A stretch of 63,438 bases of DNA from positions 1-63,438 of the forward strand of contig CABZTD010000010.1 of the NCBI GenBank assembly GCA_902528515.1, in the 5' to 3' direction. The notes under the pieces are model-generated. The model worked only from the letters and a program-made list of their open reading frames with translations. It searched no databases and was not told the DNA's origin. This DNA is from K189A clade bacterium. GTDB lineage: Bacteria > Pseudomonadota > Gammaproteobacteria > Pseudomonadales > Azotimanducaceae. Shown here one piece after another: positions 16,464 to 24,869 of this stretch (the first letter of the stretch is position 1; every line of letters begins with the position of its first letter). Made by a program: the position numbers and the translations under genes.

Positions 16464-17096
16464 ATGGAAATCATCGAAGCCACCCCAGACGTCAGAGAAG
16501 TTTATGCCACCGAAATACCTGAACTCATCTGGAGTACTGGCCCCGTAAGCTACGGTTATCAGTTTGGTACTCGAGAGGTGTTTGATCACGCTGTACTGGG
16601 TTCCTGGCCCATGGATGGCACCCTATTCGCTGCAGATGCGACTTCACTCGCTATAGAAGACGGTGCTCTGATGGGCATTGAGATCGGCATGCGAGGTACA
16701 GAATTCAGAGCCCGCCAGCACGCACTGGCCCCTCTCTGGAAAAACCTGATAGAACGGGGAGATGTTTCGAACGACGACCTTTACGGCTTATTGGAACGCG
16801 CCGATCATGCCAGCTGGCTCAATCCTGTCATTGACGCCGATACCTATTATATCCATGCACTTGCCGTGAAACCCGAGTATCGCGGTAAGCGGATTGGCTT
16901 CCACCTCATCGATAGCGCGATCAAGAAGGCAAGGGATCAAGGCTATAAAAAATTTCAGCTCGACGTGATGTCTGATAACCCGGCCGTTGAATTTTATCGT
17001 GCTGTTGGCCTCGAACTGCTGGCGGATACAAGGGCACCAAAACCCGCAGCAGCTGGTGTTCCGCCTGAGTATCGAATGGGCATGAGCCTTTCATGA
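16464..17096 (+). CDS. GNAT family N-acetyltransferase
   Basis: 210 residues. The acetyl-CoA-binding motif is in the C-terminal half: YYIHALAVKPEYRGKRIGFHLIDSAIKKA, with R-G-K-R-I-G in place of the classical R/Q-x-x-G-x-G/A, followed by FQLDVMSDNPAVEFYRAVG. The N-terminal ~90 residues are less conserved and may shape the acceptor site. The acceptor is unknown. It is divergent from a TetR gene and followed after 39 bases by a PPOX-fold gene. Confidence 0.87.
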   Translation: MEIIEATPDVREVYATEIPELIWSTGPVSYGYQFGTREVFDHAVLGSWPMDGTLFAADATSLAIEDGALMGIEIGMRGTEFRARQHALAPLWKNLIERGDVSNDDLYGLLERADHASWLNPVIDADTYYIHALAVKPEYRGKRIGFHLIDSAIKKARDQGYKKFQLDVMSDNPAVEFYRAVGLELLADTRAPKPAAAGVPPEYRMGMSLS

Positions 17097-17135
17097 GCAG
17101 CCTGAAATTCTCAACGACAAGACAGGAGGGTCGCA

Positions 17136-17570
17136 ATGGCCAAAAGATTCAAGACACAAAATGAAATCGATGCATTTCTTGAGACGCCGCGCCTTGCAAT
17201 GTTGCTCTACAATGGACCCCACCCAGCACCAACGGGCGTACCCGTCTGGTTTGACTGGGATGGCAAACGCCTACGCATGTTCGCGGGGCGAACCAGCCCC
17301 AAGGTCGCGCGATTAAAGGAAGATCCTCATGCCTCAGTACTCGTGACCAACCAGGTCAGGGAACCAGAAGGCTGGGTGGCATTTGATGGTTTGATCACCA
17401 TCAGCGACTTTGAGGCAGAAGACTGGCAATCGCTGATCGATCGTGTCGCGCCACGCTACTGGGACTTATCCGACCCGGGCTACAAGCAGGAAATTGAAGG
17501 CTGGCGCGCATCGCCTGAATCATTTGTTTCGCTTGAACTGGAGCAGATGACTATCCGATCAGGCGCGTGA
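17136..17570 (+). CDS. Pyridoxamine 5'-phosphate oxidase-fold (split barrel) protein
   Basis: 144 residues. It begins KRFKTQNEIDAFLETPRLAMLLYNGPHPAPTGVPVWFDWDGKRLRMFAG, the flavin/F420-binding split-barrel strand order, then SPKVARLKEDPHASVLVTN. ACAGGAGG lies before the ATG. Members bind FMN or F420 and reduce or protect small molecules, but no specific function can be read. It is probably co-transcribed with the GNAT gene. Confidence 0.85.
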   Translation: MAKRFKTQNEIDAFLETPRLAMLLYNGPHPAPTGVPVWFDWDGKRLRMFAGRTSPKVARLKEDPHASVLVTNQVREPEGWVAFDGLITISDFEAEDWQSLIDRVAPRYWDLSDPGYKQEIEGWRASPESFVSLELEQMTIRSGA

Positions 17571-17604
17571 AACGCGAGTAGGCAGGTTACGAAAAGAGTC
17601 AGGC

Positions 17605-18105
17605 GTGGCCTGTAAGTCTGACCGGCGCAAGAAACTTGAGCGTCTTTGCCGGTATATCACGCGGCCTGCCATCGCCGAGCGCCAGGCTCAACTCTGTGTT
17701 TATCACCGAGGTGAGCGGGTCGTCGACCTGTGGGCGGACAAGATTGGCGACAGCAACTACTCCGCCGACTCCATTGCCAACGTGTTCAGCAGCAGCAAGA
17801 GCCTCGAGGCGATTGCCGTGGCCTACCTGGTGGATCGGGGCCAGATCAGTTACGACGCAAAGGTCACCGAATACTGGCCCGAGTTTGGTGCCAACGGCAA
17901 GGAAGGAATTACCGTTGCCGATGTTATGCGCCACGAAGCGGGCATGGCCACTTTCGATTCGCGGGTCGATATGGAAGAGCTGTTAACTGACAAGCTCAAC
18001 CAAAACTCCGTGGGCCGCATTTTTCAACAGCAGGGTCTCAACTACGACGGCGCCGGCGATGGTAAACGCGAACACCACGGTTTTGCCCGCGACTGGACCA
18101 TCAAC
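17605..18105 (+). pseudogene. Truncated serine hydrolase of the beta-lactamase/EstB family
   Basis: The frame contains VYHRGERVVDLWAD, then FSSSKSLEAIAVAYLVDRG, where Ser-Ser-Ser-Lys holds the catalytic S-x-x-K, then VMRHEAGMATFD and a decayed continuation to about DWTING. The second catalytic motif (Tyr-x-Asn) and the last half are missing, since the family is about 380 residues. The N-terminus is also poor: the GTG at 17605 leads into sequence without family likeness for about 25 residues. The gene runs head-on into a crotonase fragment on the other strand. I infer a deletion that fused two convergent genes. Confidence 0.72.
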
Positions 18106-18138
18106 GGTATAGAGAATCTCTTCGTAGCCTGCAGTCAT
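17983..18138 (-). pseudogene. Crotonase (enoyl-CoA hydratase) N-terminal fragment
   Basis: ATG at 18138 with GAGGAA five bases upstream gives MTAGYEEILYTVDGPVA, the standard start of enoyl-CoA hydratases. From about 18088 the frame has no family likeness because it is antisense to the truncated serine hydrolase. The 51-codon frame stops at 17983. The start follows the EthD gene by nine bases, so the intact gene was once part of the leftward operon. Confidence 0.7.
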
Positions 18139-18147
18139 CGTTCTTCC

Positions 18148-18444
18148 TCAAACGGTCGCGAACATGGATATCGCGCCTTCTGGGCAGAAGTTTGGCACAT
18201 CCGCTGCGGCAGCCTGTCCGGCATCAGAAGCAAGGGATGCTGCCATGTGTGCCTCGTCCTTAAAGTAGAGCTCCGCCATGCGGTGGTACTCAGGCGCTGA
18301 ACCGTCAGGGCCGGGATTGAATAGAGTCAGTTCCATCCTCTCGACGTCCATCTCGTCTGCCAGTGGCATGTGGATCTGCGTGTAGTGTTGTTCAAAGGCC
18401 CCAGCGTCTTCGGGGTGCCTGTAGAGTAACGTCATTTTGATCAT
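18148..18444 (-). CDS. EthD family protein
   Basis: 98 residues: MIKMTLLYRHPEDAGAFEQHY, then QIHMPLADEM, the His-containing segment typical of the EthD dimeric alpha/beta-barrel fold, and a C-terminal strand AISMFATV. EthD proteins accompany P450 or other monooxygenase systems and may help product handling or act as small cyclases/isomerases. It lies downstream of the Baeyer-Villiger monooxygenase and tandem ABM genes on the same strand, so a role in that oxidation route is likely. Confidence 0.85.
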   Translation of the reverse strand: MIKMTLLYRHPEDAGAFEQHYTQIHMPLADEMDVERMELTLFNPGPDGSAPEYHRMAELYFKDEAHMAASLASDAGQAAAADVPNFCPEGAISMFATV

Positions 18445-18464
18445 GTCGATTTCCTTCTTGTAGG

Positions 18465-18575
18465 TTAACTGTCTGCCCTGCCTGGAATAGAGTAATCTCG
18501 CCAGACTACGAATTTGCCGTCCCTGCTAACGCTGACCACTGCTTCGTTGTCAGTCTCCAACTGTGCTTGACTCAC
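18465..18575 (-). pseudogene. Short ORF resembling the C-terminus of a limonene-epoxide hydrolase/SnoaL-type protein
   Basis: A GTG at 18575, with GGAG eight bases upstream, opens a 36-residue frame containing SRDGKFVVWRDYSIPG. A G-K/R-x-x-V-W-R-D-Y ending is typical of NTF2-like limonene-1,2-epoxide hydrolase and SnoaL proteins, but everything before it is absent. It sits between the tandem ABM gene and EthD. It is probably a deletion remnant; translation as a small protein cannot be excluded. Confidence 0.4.
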
Positions 18576-18620
18576 ATTGCTTCTCCGCTTTCCGTCGCGA
18601 GTTTGTCTGCAACGATCGAA

Positions 18621-19337
18621 TCAGCGGCACATGAAACCGGCGCCGGTCGTCAGATAGTAGTCTGAAATGGTCGGTATCGTCTCGACACCTCGCTCAATCA
18701 GAACCGGTCCTAGCGCGACGTGGACTGGATCTTCCGCATGTTTTGTCATCGCAGCCTGATCAGTGGCCTCCATCAGGAAAATCAGGTCCCCGGGCTCGAC
18801 GCCTTCCGCCTCAGATCCTTCCGGCGTCGTGAGACCAGCACTGTAGGTCAGTGTATCCGGCTCTGCATCCCAGCAGTATTTCGCATGCTCGCCGCTGATC
18901 TCGATAAACGCCGCTTTTTGCGCCTCATCCCCAAACCGGGAGCCTACCAACGCCACTATGGTATCGCCATTGGGCCTTCCGTCAGGTTGGCGGGGGCGAT
19001 CGGACCGCGCCCACCAACCATAGTCTGGAATATCAAGTGCGACCATTTTGCGAACCAGCCGCCGGGTCATCCGAGCTTCACCCATAATCGATTGCAGCTT
19101 CTCGTGGGCAGGTCGCGCAACATGGAGCTCCACGCTATTTAGGTTTGCATAGCGCTCAAAGATGAGTACGCGCGAATCATCTTCCTGCGAGATCATCGCC
19201 TCATAAGCTAGCGTCTCGGGTTCGTGATGCCATGCATCCAGGGCGCGTTCTGCCCATGTTTCGACCCATTGCTCGGCGGTCGTGTTCTCTTTACGAATCT
19301 CAAATTCTACGAACACTGTTAGCGGTAACTCGCTCAT
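18621..19337 (-). CDS. Tandem antibiotic-biosynthesis-monooxygenase (ABM) domain protein
   Basis: 238 residues with two copies of a ferredoxin-like ABM unit. The first (residues ~5-95) has LAYEAMISQEDDSRVLIFERYAN and the second (~125-230) has LTYSAGLTTPEGSEAEG and LIFLMEATDQAAMTKHAED. ABM domains form dimeric barrels that oxidise or isomerise quinols and polyketides, and here both halves are on one chain. It begins nine bases after the monooxygenase stop, so they are co-transcribed. No metal or flavin site is needed in this family. Substrate unknown. Confidence 0.75.
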   Translation of the reverse strand: MSELPLTVFVEFEIRKENTTAEQWVETWAERALDAWHHEPETLAYEAMISQEDDSRVLIFERYANLNSVELHVARPAHEKLQSIMGEARMTRRLVRKMVALDIPDYGWWARSDRPRQPDGRPNGDTIVALVGSRFGDEAQKAAFIEISGEHAKYCWDAEPDTLTYSAGLTTPEGSEAEGVEPGDLIFLMEATDQAAMTKHAEDPVHVALGPVLIERGVETIPTISDYYLTTGAGFMCR

Positions 19338-19346
19338 GCGTTCTCC

Positions 19347-21173
19347 TTATTGACCAATTTCCATACCGGCAAGATCTCCAGCGTCCCGCCACTTACCCAG
19401 AAACGCATTAAAATCATTGCAGTTGCCGGGAAAAACCCCAACTTGCACACTGCTGGCGGGGTCACCCTCATTGTTGTAGTAGCTTGGCGTACACTGCGCC
19501 TGGAAATCGGCCGCCCCCATCATCGAAGGTGTGCTCATGACCATCTCGGTCCACTCAGCCTCGGCTTGCTCACATGGCTGAATCTTCTTGATGTTGCGCT
19601 TAAGAGCCGTAGCGGTGACATAGGCGATGTGTCGCGCGAGGTCGTCCAGTACGGCGGTAATATTGACGCTGAACGGCGTCTGCAAACCGAAGGCGGCCAT
19701 GAAATAATTCGGGAAGTTGCGCACTGAGACCGCTTGGAAGGTGCGGTAGCCGTTTGCCCACGCGTCGCTTAACGTCAGTCCGTTCTCTCCGATGATGTCG
19801 TAGCCGGTTCGCTGCTTCATGGAACCGGTAAGGTCGAATCCGGTGGCGTATATGATGCAGTCAACCTCGTATTCGACACCTCCGGCAACAATGCCCGTCT
19901 CGGTGACGCATTCGATTCCCTGGGATTCACTGGTGTCGATGAGCGTCACGTTCGGACGATTGAAGGTCGGCAGATATTCGTCGTTGAAGGTGGGGCGCTT
20001 ACAGAACTGTCGATACCAGGCCTTCAGCTTTTCACGAGTCTCAGGATCAGTCACGGTTTCATCGACCCGCTTCCGAACGTCGTCGGTGTACTTCAGATCG
20101 ACAAGGTCAGTCAATGCCGCAAACTCTTCTGCGGAAGGTGGCGGATCGAGCTCTGACAAGAACTCAAACACGCCACGGACTTGAGACGTCCAACCATCCT
20201 GAACCAGGATACCGTTTTCGTCCGGCTGGAAGGTCATTGCCGCGTCGAAGTTACGGCGGCGCTGTTCCTGCCAGCCGGGTTGCAGCGAAGCTGCCCACTC
20301 TGGATTGGTAGGCGCATTTTGACGCTCAGCCACACTTGCTGGTGTACGTTGGAAGACGTAGAGGTGCTCGGCGCTCGCCGCTACGTAAGGCACACACTGA
20401 ATCGCGGTACACCCGGTCCCAATGACCGCGACCTTTTTATCACCTAGCCGATCGAGATTAGTGTCGCTGGTACTACCACCGGTATAGTCGTAATCCCAAC
20501 GGCTGGTATGGAAGACCTTACCCTTAAAATCTTCAAGCCCCGGCGCGCCAGGGAGCTTCGCGCGGTGCAGGCTACCCGGCGCTGTGATCACGAAACGGGC
20601 GCGCATCTCGTCGCCACGATTCGTCGTCACTATCCAACGAGCACAGTCTTCATCCCACTGCACCTGCTCGACACGGGTGCGGAAGCAGGCGCTGGCGCGC
20701 AGGTCAAAGTTCTCCGCAATTTTCTGGGCTACATCGAAGATTTCGTTGGCGTAGGAATAACGTTCCTTGGGTGTGTAGCCGAGTTCATCGAGCAGCGGCA
20801 GATAGCAATACGACTCGATGTCGCACTGGGCGCCGGGGTAGCGATTCCAGTACCAGGTGCCGCCGAAGTCACCCGCCTCCTCGACAATGCGCAGGCTGGC
20901 AACGCCCTGTTCGCGCAGACGCGCGGCGCAAAGCATACCACCGAAGCCGGCACCGATGATCAGCACATCGATTTCGTCAGTCAGCGGCTCGCGCTCAACC
21001 TCACCGTCGACGAAAGGATCCGCGAGCAGATGGTCGAAGCCCTCAGCGGCGCGGCGGTATTGATCACTGTGATCCGAGCGCAACCGCTTCTGTCGCTCTT
21101 CCTGGAAGCGCGCATTTAACGCTTCCCGGTCGATGCCCAACTGCTCAGCAATGGCTTGAATTCGATCACTCAT
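19347..21173 (-). CDS. Baeyer-Villiger-type flavin monooxygenase
   Basis: 608 residues from the ATG at 21173 (MSDRIQAIAEQLG); the frame extends upstream without support. Two dinucleotide-binding sites are present: IGAGFGGMLCAARL for FAD and VIGTGCTAIQ for NADPH. The BVMO fingerprint appears as FKGKVFHTSRWDY (F-x-G-x-x-x-H-T-x-x-W-D). The N-terminal extension and length fit the cyclohexanone/phenylacetone and steroid monooxygenase group, which inserts oxygen beside a ketone. It is preceded in the operon by a PhyH and a TonB receptor and followed by ABM and EthD proteins. This suggests ring opening of a cyclic ketone. Confidence 0.92.
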   Translation of the reverse strand: MSDRIQAIAEQLGIDREALNARFQEERQKRLRSDHSDQYRRAAEGFDHLLADPFVDGEVEREPLTDEIDVLIIGAGFGGMLCAARLREQGVASLRIVEEAGDFGGTWYWNRYPGAQCDIESYCYLPLLDELGYTPKERYSYANEIFDVAQKIAENFDLRASACFRTRVEQVQWDEDCARWIVTTNRGDEMRARFVITAPGSLHRAKLPGAPGLEDFKGKVFHTSRWDYDYTGGSTSDTNLDRLGDKKVAVIGTGCTAIQCVPYVAASAEHLYVFQRTPASVAERQNAPTNPEWAASLQPGWQEQRRRNFDAAMTFQPDENGILVQDGWTSQVRGVFEFLSELDPPPSAEEFAALTDLVDLKYTDDVRKRVDETVTDPETREKLKAWYRQFCKRPTFNDEYLPTFNRPNVTLIDTSESQGIECVTETGIVAGGVEYEVDCIIYATGFDLTGSMKQRTGYDIIGENGLTLSDAWANGYRTFQAVSVRNFPNYFMAAFGLQTPFSVNITAVLDDLARHIAYVTATALKRNIKKIQPCEQAEAEWTEMVMSTPSMMGAADFQAQCTPSYYNNEGDPASSVQVGVFPGNCNDFNAFLGKWRDAGDLAGMEIGQ

Positions 21174-21240
21174 GTGGCTGAAACTCCAGATTAGAGGCTC
21201 GGGTCGGAGGCCCGGGCCATAGAGAATGGTTGGTTTTTTT

Positions 21241-22458
21241 CTAACGACGCGCGTAGGCAACCGCACGCATAAAGCCATGAGCGTCTTCTTTGCCTGCGGG
21301 CTTGGCCAGGTAGTCGTAGCGACCCATGAGCTGAGCCATCGGCTCGCCGTATTTTTCGATCAGCTGGTCTTCGACCGAGCGGGGATAAGTCTCCATCTGC
21401 CGCGTGTATAGACGGTTGTAGGTGATGTGCAGAACCCTGCGCACGCCATCGATGGTGCGCGGCCCATTGCCGTGCCAGATGCGTCCATCCCACAGCGCAA
21501 TCGAACCTGCCTTACAGAGGATCGGTTCGCTCGGCGTCGATTTGATCTCCTCGTGGGTGGGGTATCGCCGCAATGCGGCGCTGCCTGGAACGATGGTCGT
21601 CGCCCCGGAGTCGGCGGTGTAGTCGTCCAGGGCCCAGCAGGCCGTCAGCATGAGGTTGTGTTCCGGAAAGGGGGCAGGCATCCAGGTCTGGTCACAGTGG
21701 ATGCCCAGGTCCGGTTCGCCCTTGCGTTTAATGCTCGTAGCCATGTTACTCAGGAGGAAACCGGCGCCGACCGAGAACTCGGCGATGGCCATCAGTTTTT
21801 CGTTGAGCGCTGCCTGGGCGAACACCGGGTGTTTCGGCAGAACGTGCAGCGCGTTCTCTGTTGATGCAGCGCGCATTTCCTCCAGGAACTCAGGTGAAGC
21901 AACATCTTCGAGGACGGTGTAGCCCTGTTCCCACAGCTCTTTGCAGTTGGCCTCGAGGCCGAGTTCACGGATCCGGGGCGCGAGCTCCTCGGGGATCTCA
22001 CCTGGGGGTGTACATTGCCGTCCCTGCAACTGATCAAAGAGGTCCATAAACGTGGCTGAATCGGTCAGCATGAGTTCACTTGCCTGGTCGATCACGTCGT
22101 CGTCGCTTGCGCGCTGGGTGCGTTCGGGCAGCGGCGGCGGGACATAGGCCGATGACTCAGCGCCATCGTCATCGCCGGAAAAATACGCGCGAAAGCTACG
22201 GCGCGGCAGCAATTTAAAGTCGCCGTAGAAGGCATATCTAACGCCGCCTCCAAGCGCACTCATTCCCAACAGGCAGAGTACCCCGGACACAACTGCCCCG
22301 GAAAGCGCCGCAGCCGTCGGCGCTGTGTCCGACAGATATGGGACCGAGATAACACCGAGCAGTGTGACCAATCCCAATACGAAACACATCGCGTGGAACG
22401 CCAGCACCGAGCGTGCCACGATCCGCTGCCAATCGGCAATCATCTTCACGAAATCCAT
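21241..22458 (-). CDS. Membrane-anchored phytanoyl-CoA dioxygenase (PhyH) family protein
   Basis: 405 residues. Two N-terminal membrane segments (about 17-38 and 48-72; AMCFVLGLVTLLGVISVPYL and VSGVLCLLGMSALGG) are followed by an acidic linker. A PhyH jelly roll starts near residue 160 (LWEQGYTVLEDV). The iron site is GIHCDQTW (H-x-D) with the distal His in GRIWHGNGPR and the 2-oxoglutarate Arg in VRRVLHI. PhyH enzymes are normally soluble, so the membrane anchor is unusual and may place the enzyme at the inner membrane where a hydrophobic substrate enters. It is between the TonB receptor and the monooxygenase. Confidence 0.87.
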   Translation of the reverse strand: MDFVKMIADWQRIVARSVLAFHAMCFVLGLVTLLGVISVPYLSDTAPTAAALSGAVVSGVLCLLGMSALGGGVRYAFYGDFKLLPRRSFRAYFSGDDDGAESSAYVPPPLPERTQRASDDDVIDQASELMLTDSATFMDLFDQLQGRQCTPPGEIPEELAPRIRELGLEANCKELWEQGYTVLEDVASPEFLEEMRAASTENALHVLPKHPVFAQAALNEKLMAIAEFSVGAGFLLSNMATSIKRKGEPDLGIHCDQTWMPAPFPEHNLMLTACWALDDYTADSGATTIVPGSAALRRYPTHEEIKSTPSEPILCKAGSIALWDGRIWHGNGPRTIDGVRRVLHITYNRLYTRQMETYPRSVEDQLIEKYGEPMAQLMGRYDYLAKPAGKEDAHGFMRAVAYARR

Positions 22459-22535
22459 ACTGTTACTTCCTCTTTATGTCAGCGTAGACTGTTACCTCGG
22501 CGGAAAACACCGGCCGAAGCGCCACTTAAACTTGT

Positions 22536-24761
22536 TTATTCGAACGTATATTCCAACGTCACACCCACCGAGCGCCGATCCCAGCGCACCGGCACGCCAC
22601 CAGCCAACGAGGACGGTCCTTCATTGTCGCTGAGGTTTTTTCCCCAAAGCGTCGCCCGCCAATTCTGGTTGGCCAAAGCTAGGCGCAGGCTCAAATCAGA
22701 AACAACGGGGGAACTCAGCGGGAAGTTGAAATCAGTCTGGCCATCACGGCGATAGTAGGAGGCGTTGACGTAGGCGGTCCAGTCACCCATCACTGGACGC
22801 TCATAGTCAACACCGATGCGATAATCCCACTCTGGCACATACGGCAGCTGTTCACCGTCGTCGAGACCCGCCAGCAAAGCATCGGTAGCGGGATCGAAAT
22901 CCTCGATCTCTGTGCTGTTTGCTGAACCAATCAGAGACAGCGACAAACCTTGAACCGGCGTTTGCGATTGCAGAAGCAGTTCGGCGCCGGTGGCTTTCAC
23001 TTCTTCGATACCGATGCGTACGATGAAAGTGCCGAGTGAACCGCCAAACTGATAGTCCTCGTAATCAGCTATATATACGCTGGGTTCGATGAGCAGATTG
23101 CCACCGAGAAGACTGAAGCGGCCGCCCAATTCATAGTTCCAGACGGTGGATTCGGGCACGGCTACGTCCAGCGGGATGCCGAATAGTGCATCCACTTGAG
23201 ATACATCGCCTGGTGAGTTGAAGGTACCGCTGCGGAATCCGCGGCTGATGTTTAAGAAGAACATGGCGTCATCAGATGGCGTGATGCGTAGATTGAATCT
23301 GGGGCTTACCAGACTGAATCGATCATCTTCATCGACTGCATCGAGTGGGATTTCAAAGCCGAAAGATTCGATGGATGAGACAATATTCTTTTCGCGGTCG
23401 TCACGGAAATAGCGCAAACCGATTAACGGCGTGATCAAACCGTCCATGAATGAACGAGAGACCTCACCGAACACGGCCATTTGCTTGCTTTCGGTTTTGG
23501 CTTGGTTGGTAGAAATGCTGGCAAACGCTGCCGGCAGGATGGTTTCGTCCACGCCGATGACTGGAATCTCGCCGCGCGTGTAGCTGACGCCGGTGATCCA
23601 GTCCCACGGTCCGTCACCATTGGAAGTCAGGCGCAGTTCCTGATTAAACGTTTTGACGTCCTCGCGATCGAGGGTGGAATTAATGAGAAATTCGCCCAGG
23701 TTGGGATCAGAGAAGGAAAATCCACCATCAAACGCGTAGTCATATTTCATATAGCTGGTCGCGCTGGTCAGCGTGGCGAAACCGGCATCCCAGTCTATGG
23801 TAAGGCCGTACATGTCCAATTCGGTTTCTGTGCCACCGAGATTGCCGCCGGTGGGTCCGAGCAGTGGTGGATCTACGCTCACGTAGAAGGAGCGATTTGA
23901 AGTTTCTTCCAGATCACGGTGCTGAACGTGCCCAGTGACACTCAGTTTATCCGATGGCTGCCACAGCGCTTTGAGTCTTACATACGAGCGATCATCCTCG
24001 TCCAGATCGCTGCCCGGTACATCGAAGGCTTCCGCCAGGCCCGGATCGCGAGAGATACCACCGGTCAAGCTGACCGCCAGCACATCTTCAATCAGCGGCA
24101 CGCTGATGCTGGCATCGTATGTATGGCCGTCACCGCCTTCATGCATGTGTGAAGCACCGGCACGTACCCGGGCGCGAAACCGTTCAAGGTCGGGCTGGGC
24201 GGTGGTGATCAAGATCGTGCCACCCTGTGCGCCCTGTCCGTACAGGGTACCTTGGGGCCCGCGCAACACCTGAATGGATTCCATGTCAAAGACCTCGGTA
24301 TCTGGGCCAAAGGGCAGATCGACTATGTAGTGCGGCATACCATCGACATAGAAACCAACCGCACTATCGTTGATCGTGACGGCACCGGTACCCCGGATAT
24401 TATAGGTGCGCGTGCTCGCGCTACTTGCTGGCAAGGATACGCCAGGAATCAGCCGCACGATGTGGTCCAGATTCTGCACGCCAGAGGCGTCCAGACTTTC
24501 GCCGGAGAAATACTGAACAGACTGGGCGACTTCCATAATCCCTTCGTCACGCTTGTTAGCCGTGACAACGACCTCTTCAATTATCGAGCGCTGGCTCTGC
24601 TCTTGCTCGGCATAGGCAACACCTGCGCTCAGTCCTCCCAGTCCGATCAGAGTCACCCCGGTTATAGTCACCCATGTGCGCGCAACCCCAGCCAAACGCG
24701 CCTGTTTTGACCCCCACCTGTCACAGCCGAGCGCATCGGCCTTCCCAACAGTTATATTCAC
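22536..24761 (-). CDS. TonB-dependent outer membrane receptor
   Basis: 741 residues from a GTG with GGGAGA five bases upstream. A signal peptide (ITGVTLIGLGGLSAGVAYA) is followed by EEVVVTANKRDE, the TonB-box region. The plug domain has VRLIPGVSLP, YNIRGTG, VGFYVDGMPH and IQVLRGPQGTLYGQGAQGG. The beta-barrel ends in SVGVTLEYTFE with the required terminal aromatic. It belongs to the broad group that imports non-siderophore compounds in marine gammaproteobacteria. As first gene of the leftward operon with PhyH and Baeyer-Villiger enzymes, it probably imports their substrate. Confidence 0.95.
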   Translation of the reverse strand: MNITVGKADALGCDRWGSKQARLAGVARTWVTITGVTLIGLGGLSAGVAYAEQEQSQRSIIEEVVVTANKRDEGIMEVAQSVQYFSGESLDASGVQNLDHIVRLIPGVSLPASSASTRTYNIRGTGAVTINDSAVGFYVDGMPHYIVDLPFGPDTEVFDMESIQVLRGPQGTLYGQGAQGGTILITTAQPDLERFRARVRAGASHMHEGGDGHTYDASISVPLIEDVLAVSLTGGISRDPGLAEAFDVPGSDLDEDDRSYVRLKALWQPSDKLSVTGHVQHRDLEETSNRSFYVSVDPPLLGPTGGNLGGTETELDMYGLTIDWDAGFATLTSATSYMKYDYAFDGGFSFSDPNLGEFLINSTLDREDVKTFNQELRLTSNGDGPWDWITGVSYTRGEIPVIGVDETILPAAFASISTNQAKTESKQMAVFGEVSRSFMDGLITPLIGLRYFRDDREKNIVSSIESFGFEIPLDAVDEDDRFSLVSPRFNLRITPSDDAMFFLNISRGFRSGTFNSPGDVSQVDALFGIPLDVAVPESTVWNYELGGRFSLLGGNLLIEPSVYIADYEDYQFGGSLGTFIVRIGIEEVKATGAELLLQSQTPVQGLSLSLIGSANSTEIEDFDPATDALLAGLDDGEQLPYVPEWDYRIGVDYERPVMGDWTAYVNASYYRRDGQTDFNFPLSSPVVSDLSLRLALANQNWRATLWGKNLSDNEGPSSLAGGVPVRWDRRSVGVTLEYTFE

Positions 24762-24790
24762 AAGCTCTCCCTACCCGATTGATTAAAATG

Positions 24791-24811
24791 TACTAAATAG
24801 CTTAATTAGTA
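24791..24811. promoter_or_regulatory. Inverted repeat in the divergent TonB/PhyH promoter
   Basis: TACTAA (24791-24796) and TTAGTA (24806-24811) are inverted arms 21 bases end to end in the 108-base gap between the leftward TonB gene and the rightward PhyH gene. It is AT-rich and could hold promoter elements as well. The TetR encoded at 27476 is a candidate binder. Confidence 0.45.
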
Positions 24812-24869
24812 TATTATGTTTTGTCAAAAAAACCTTCCAACAAATTCCGGCGCCTAAGGGCCAATAAGC

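Noticed and set aside
17599-17934. Leftward 111-codon frame opposite the serine hydrolase
   Set aside because: Shadow of the hydrolase frame, which carries the S-x-x-K motif.
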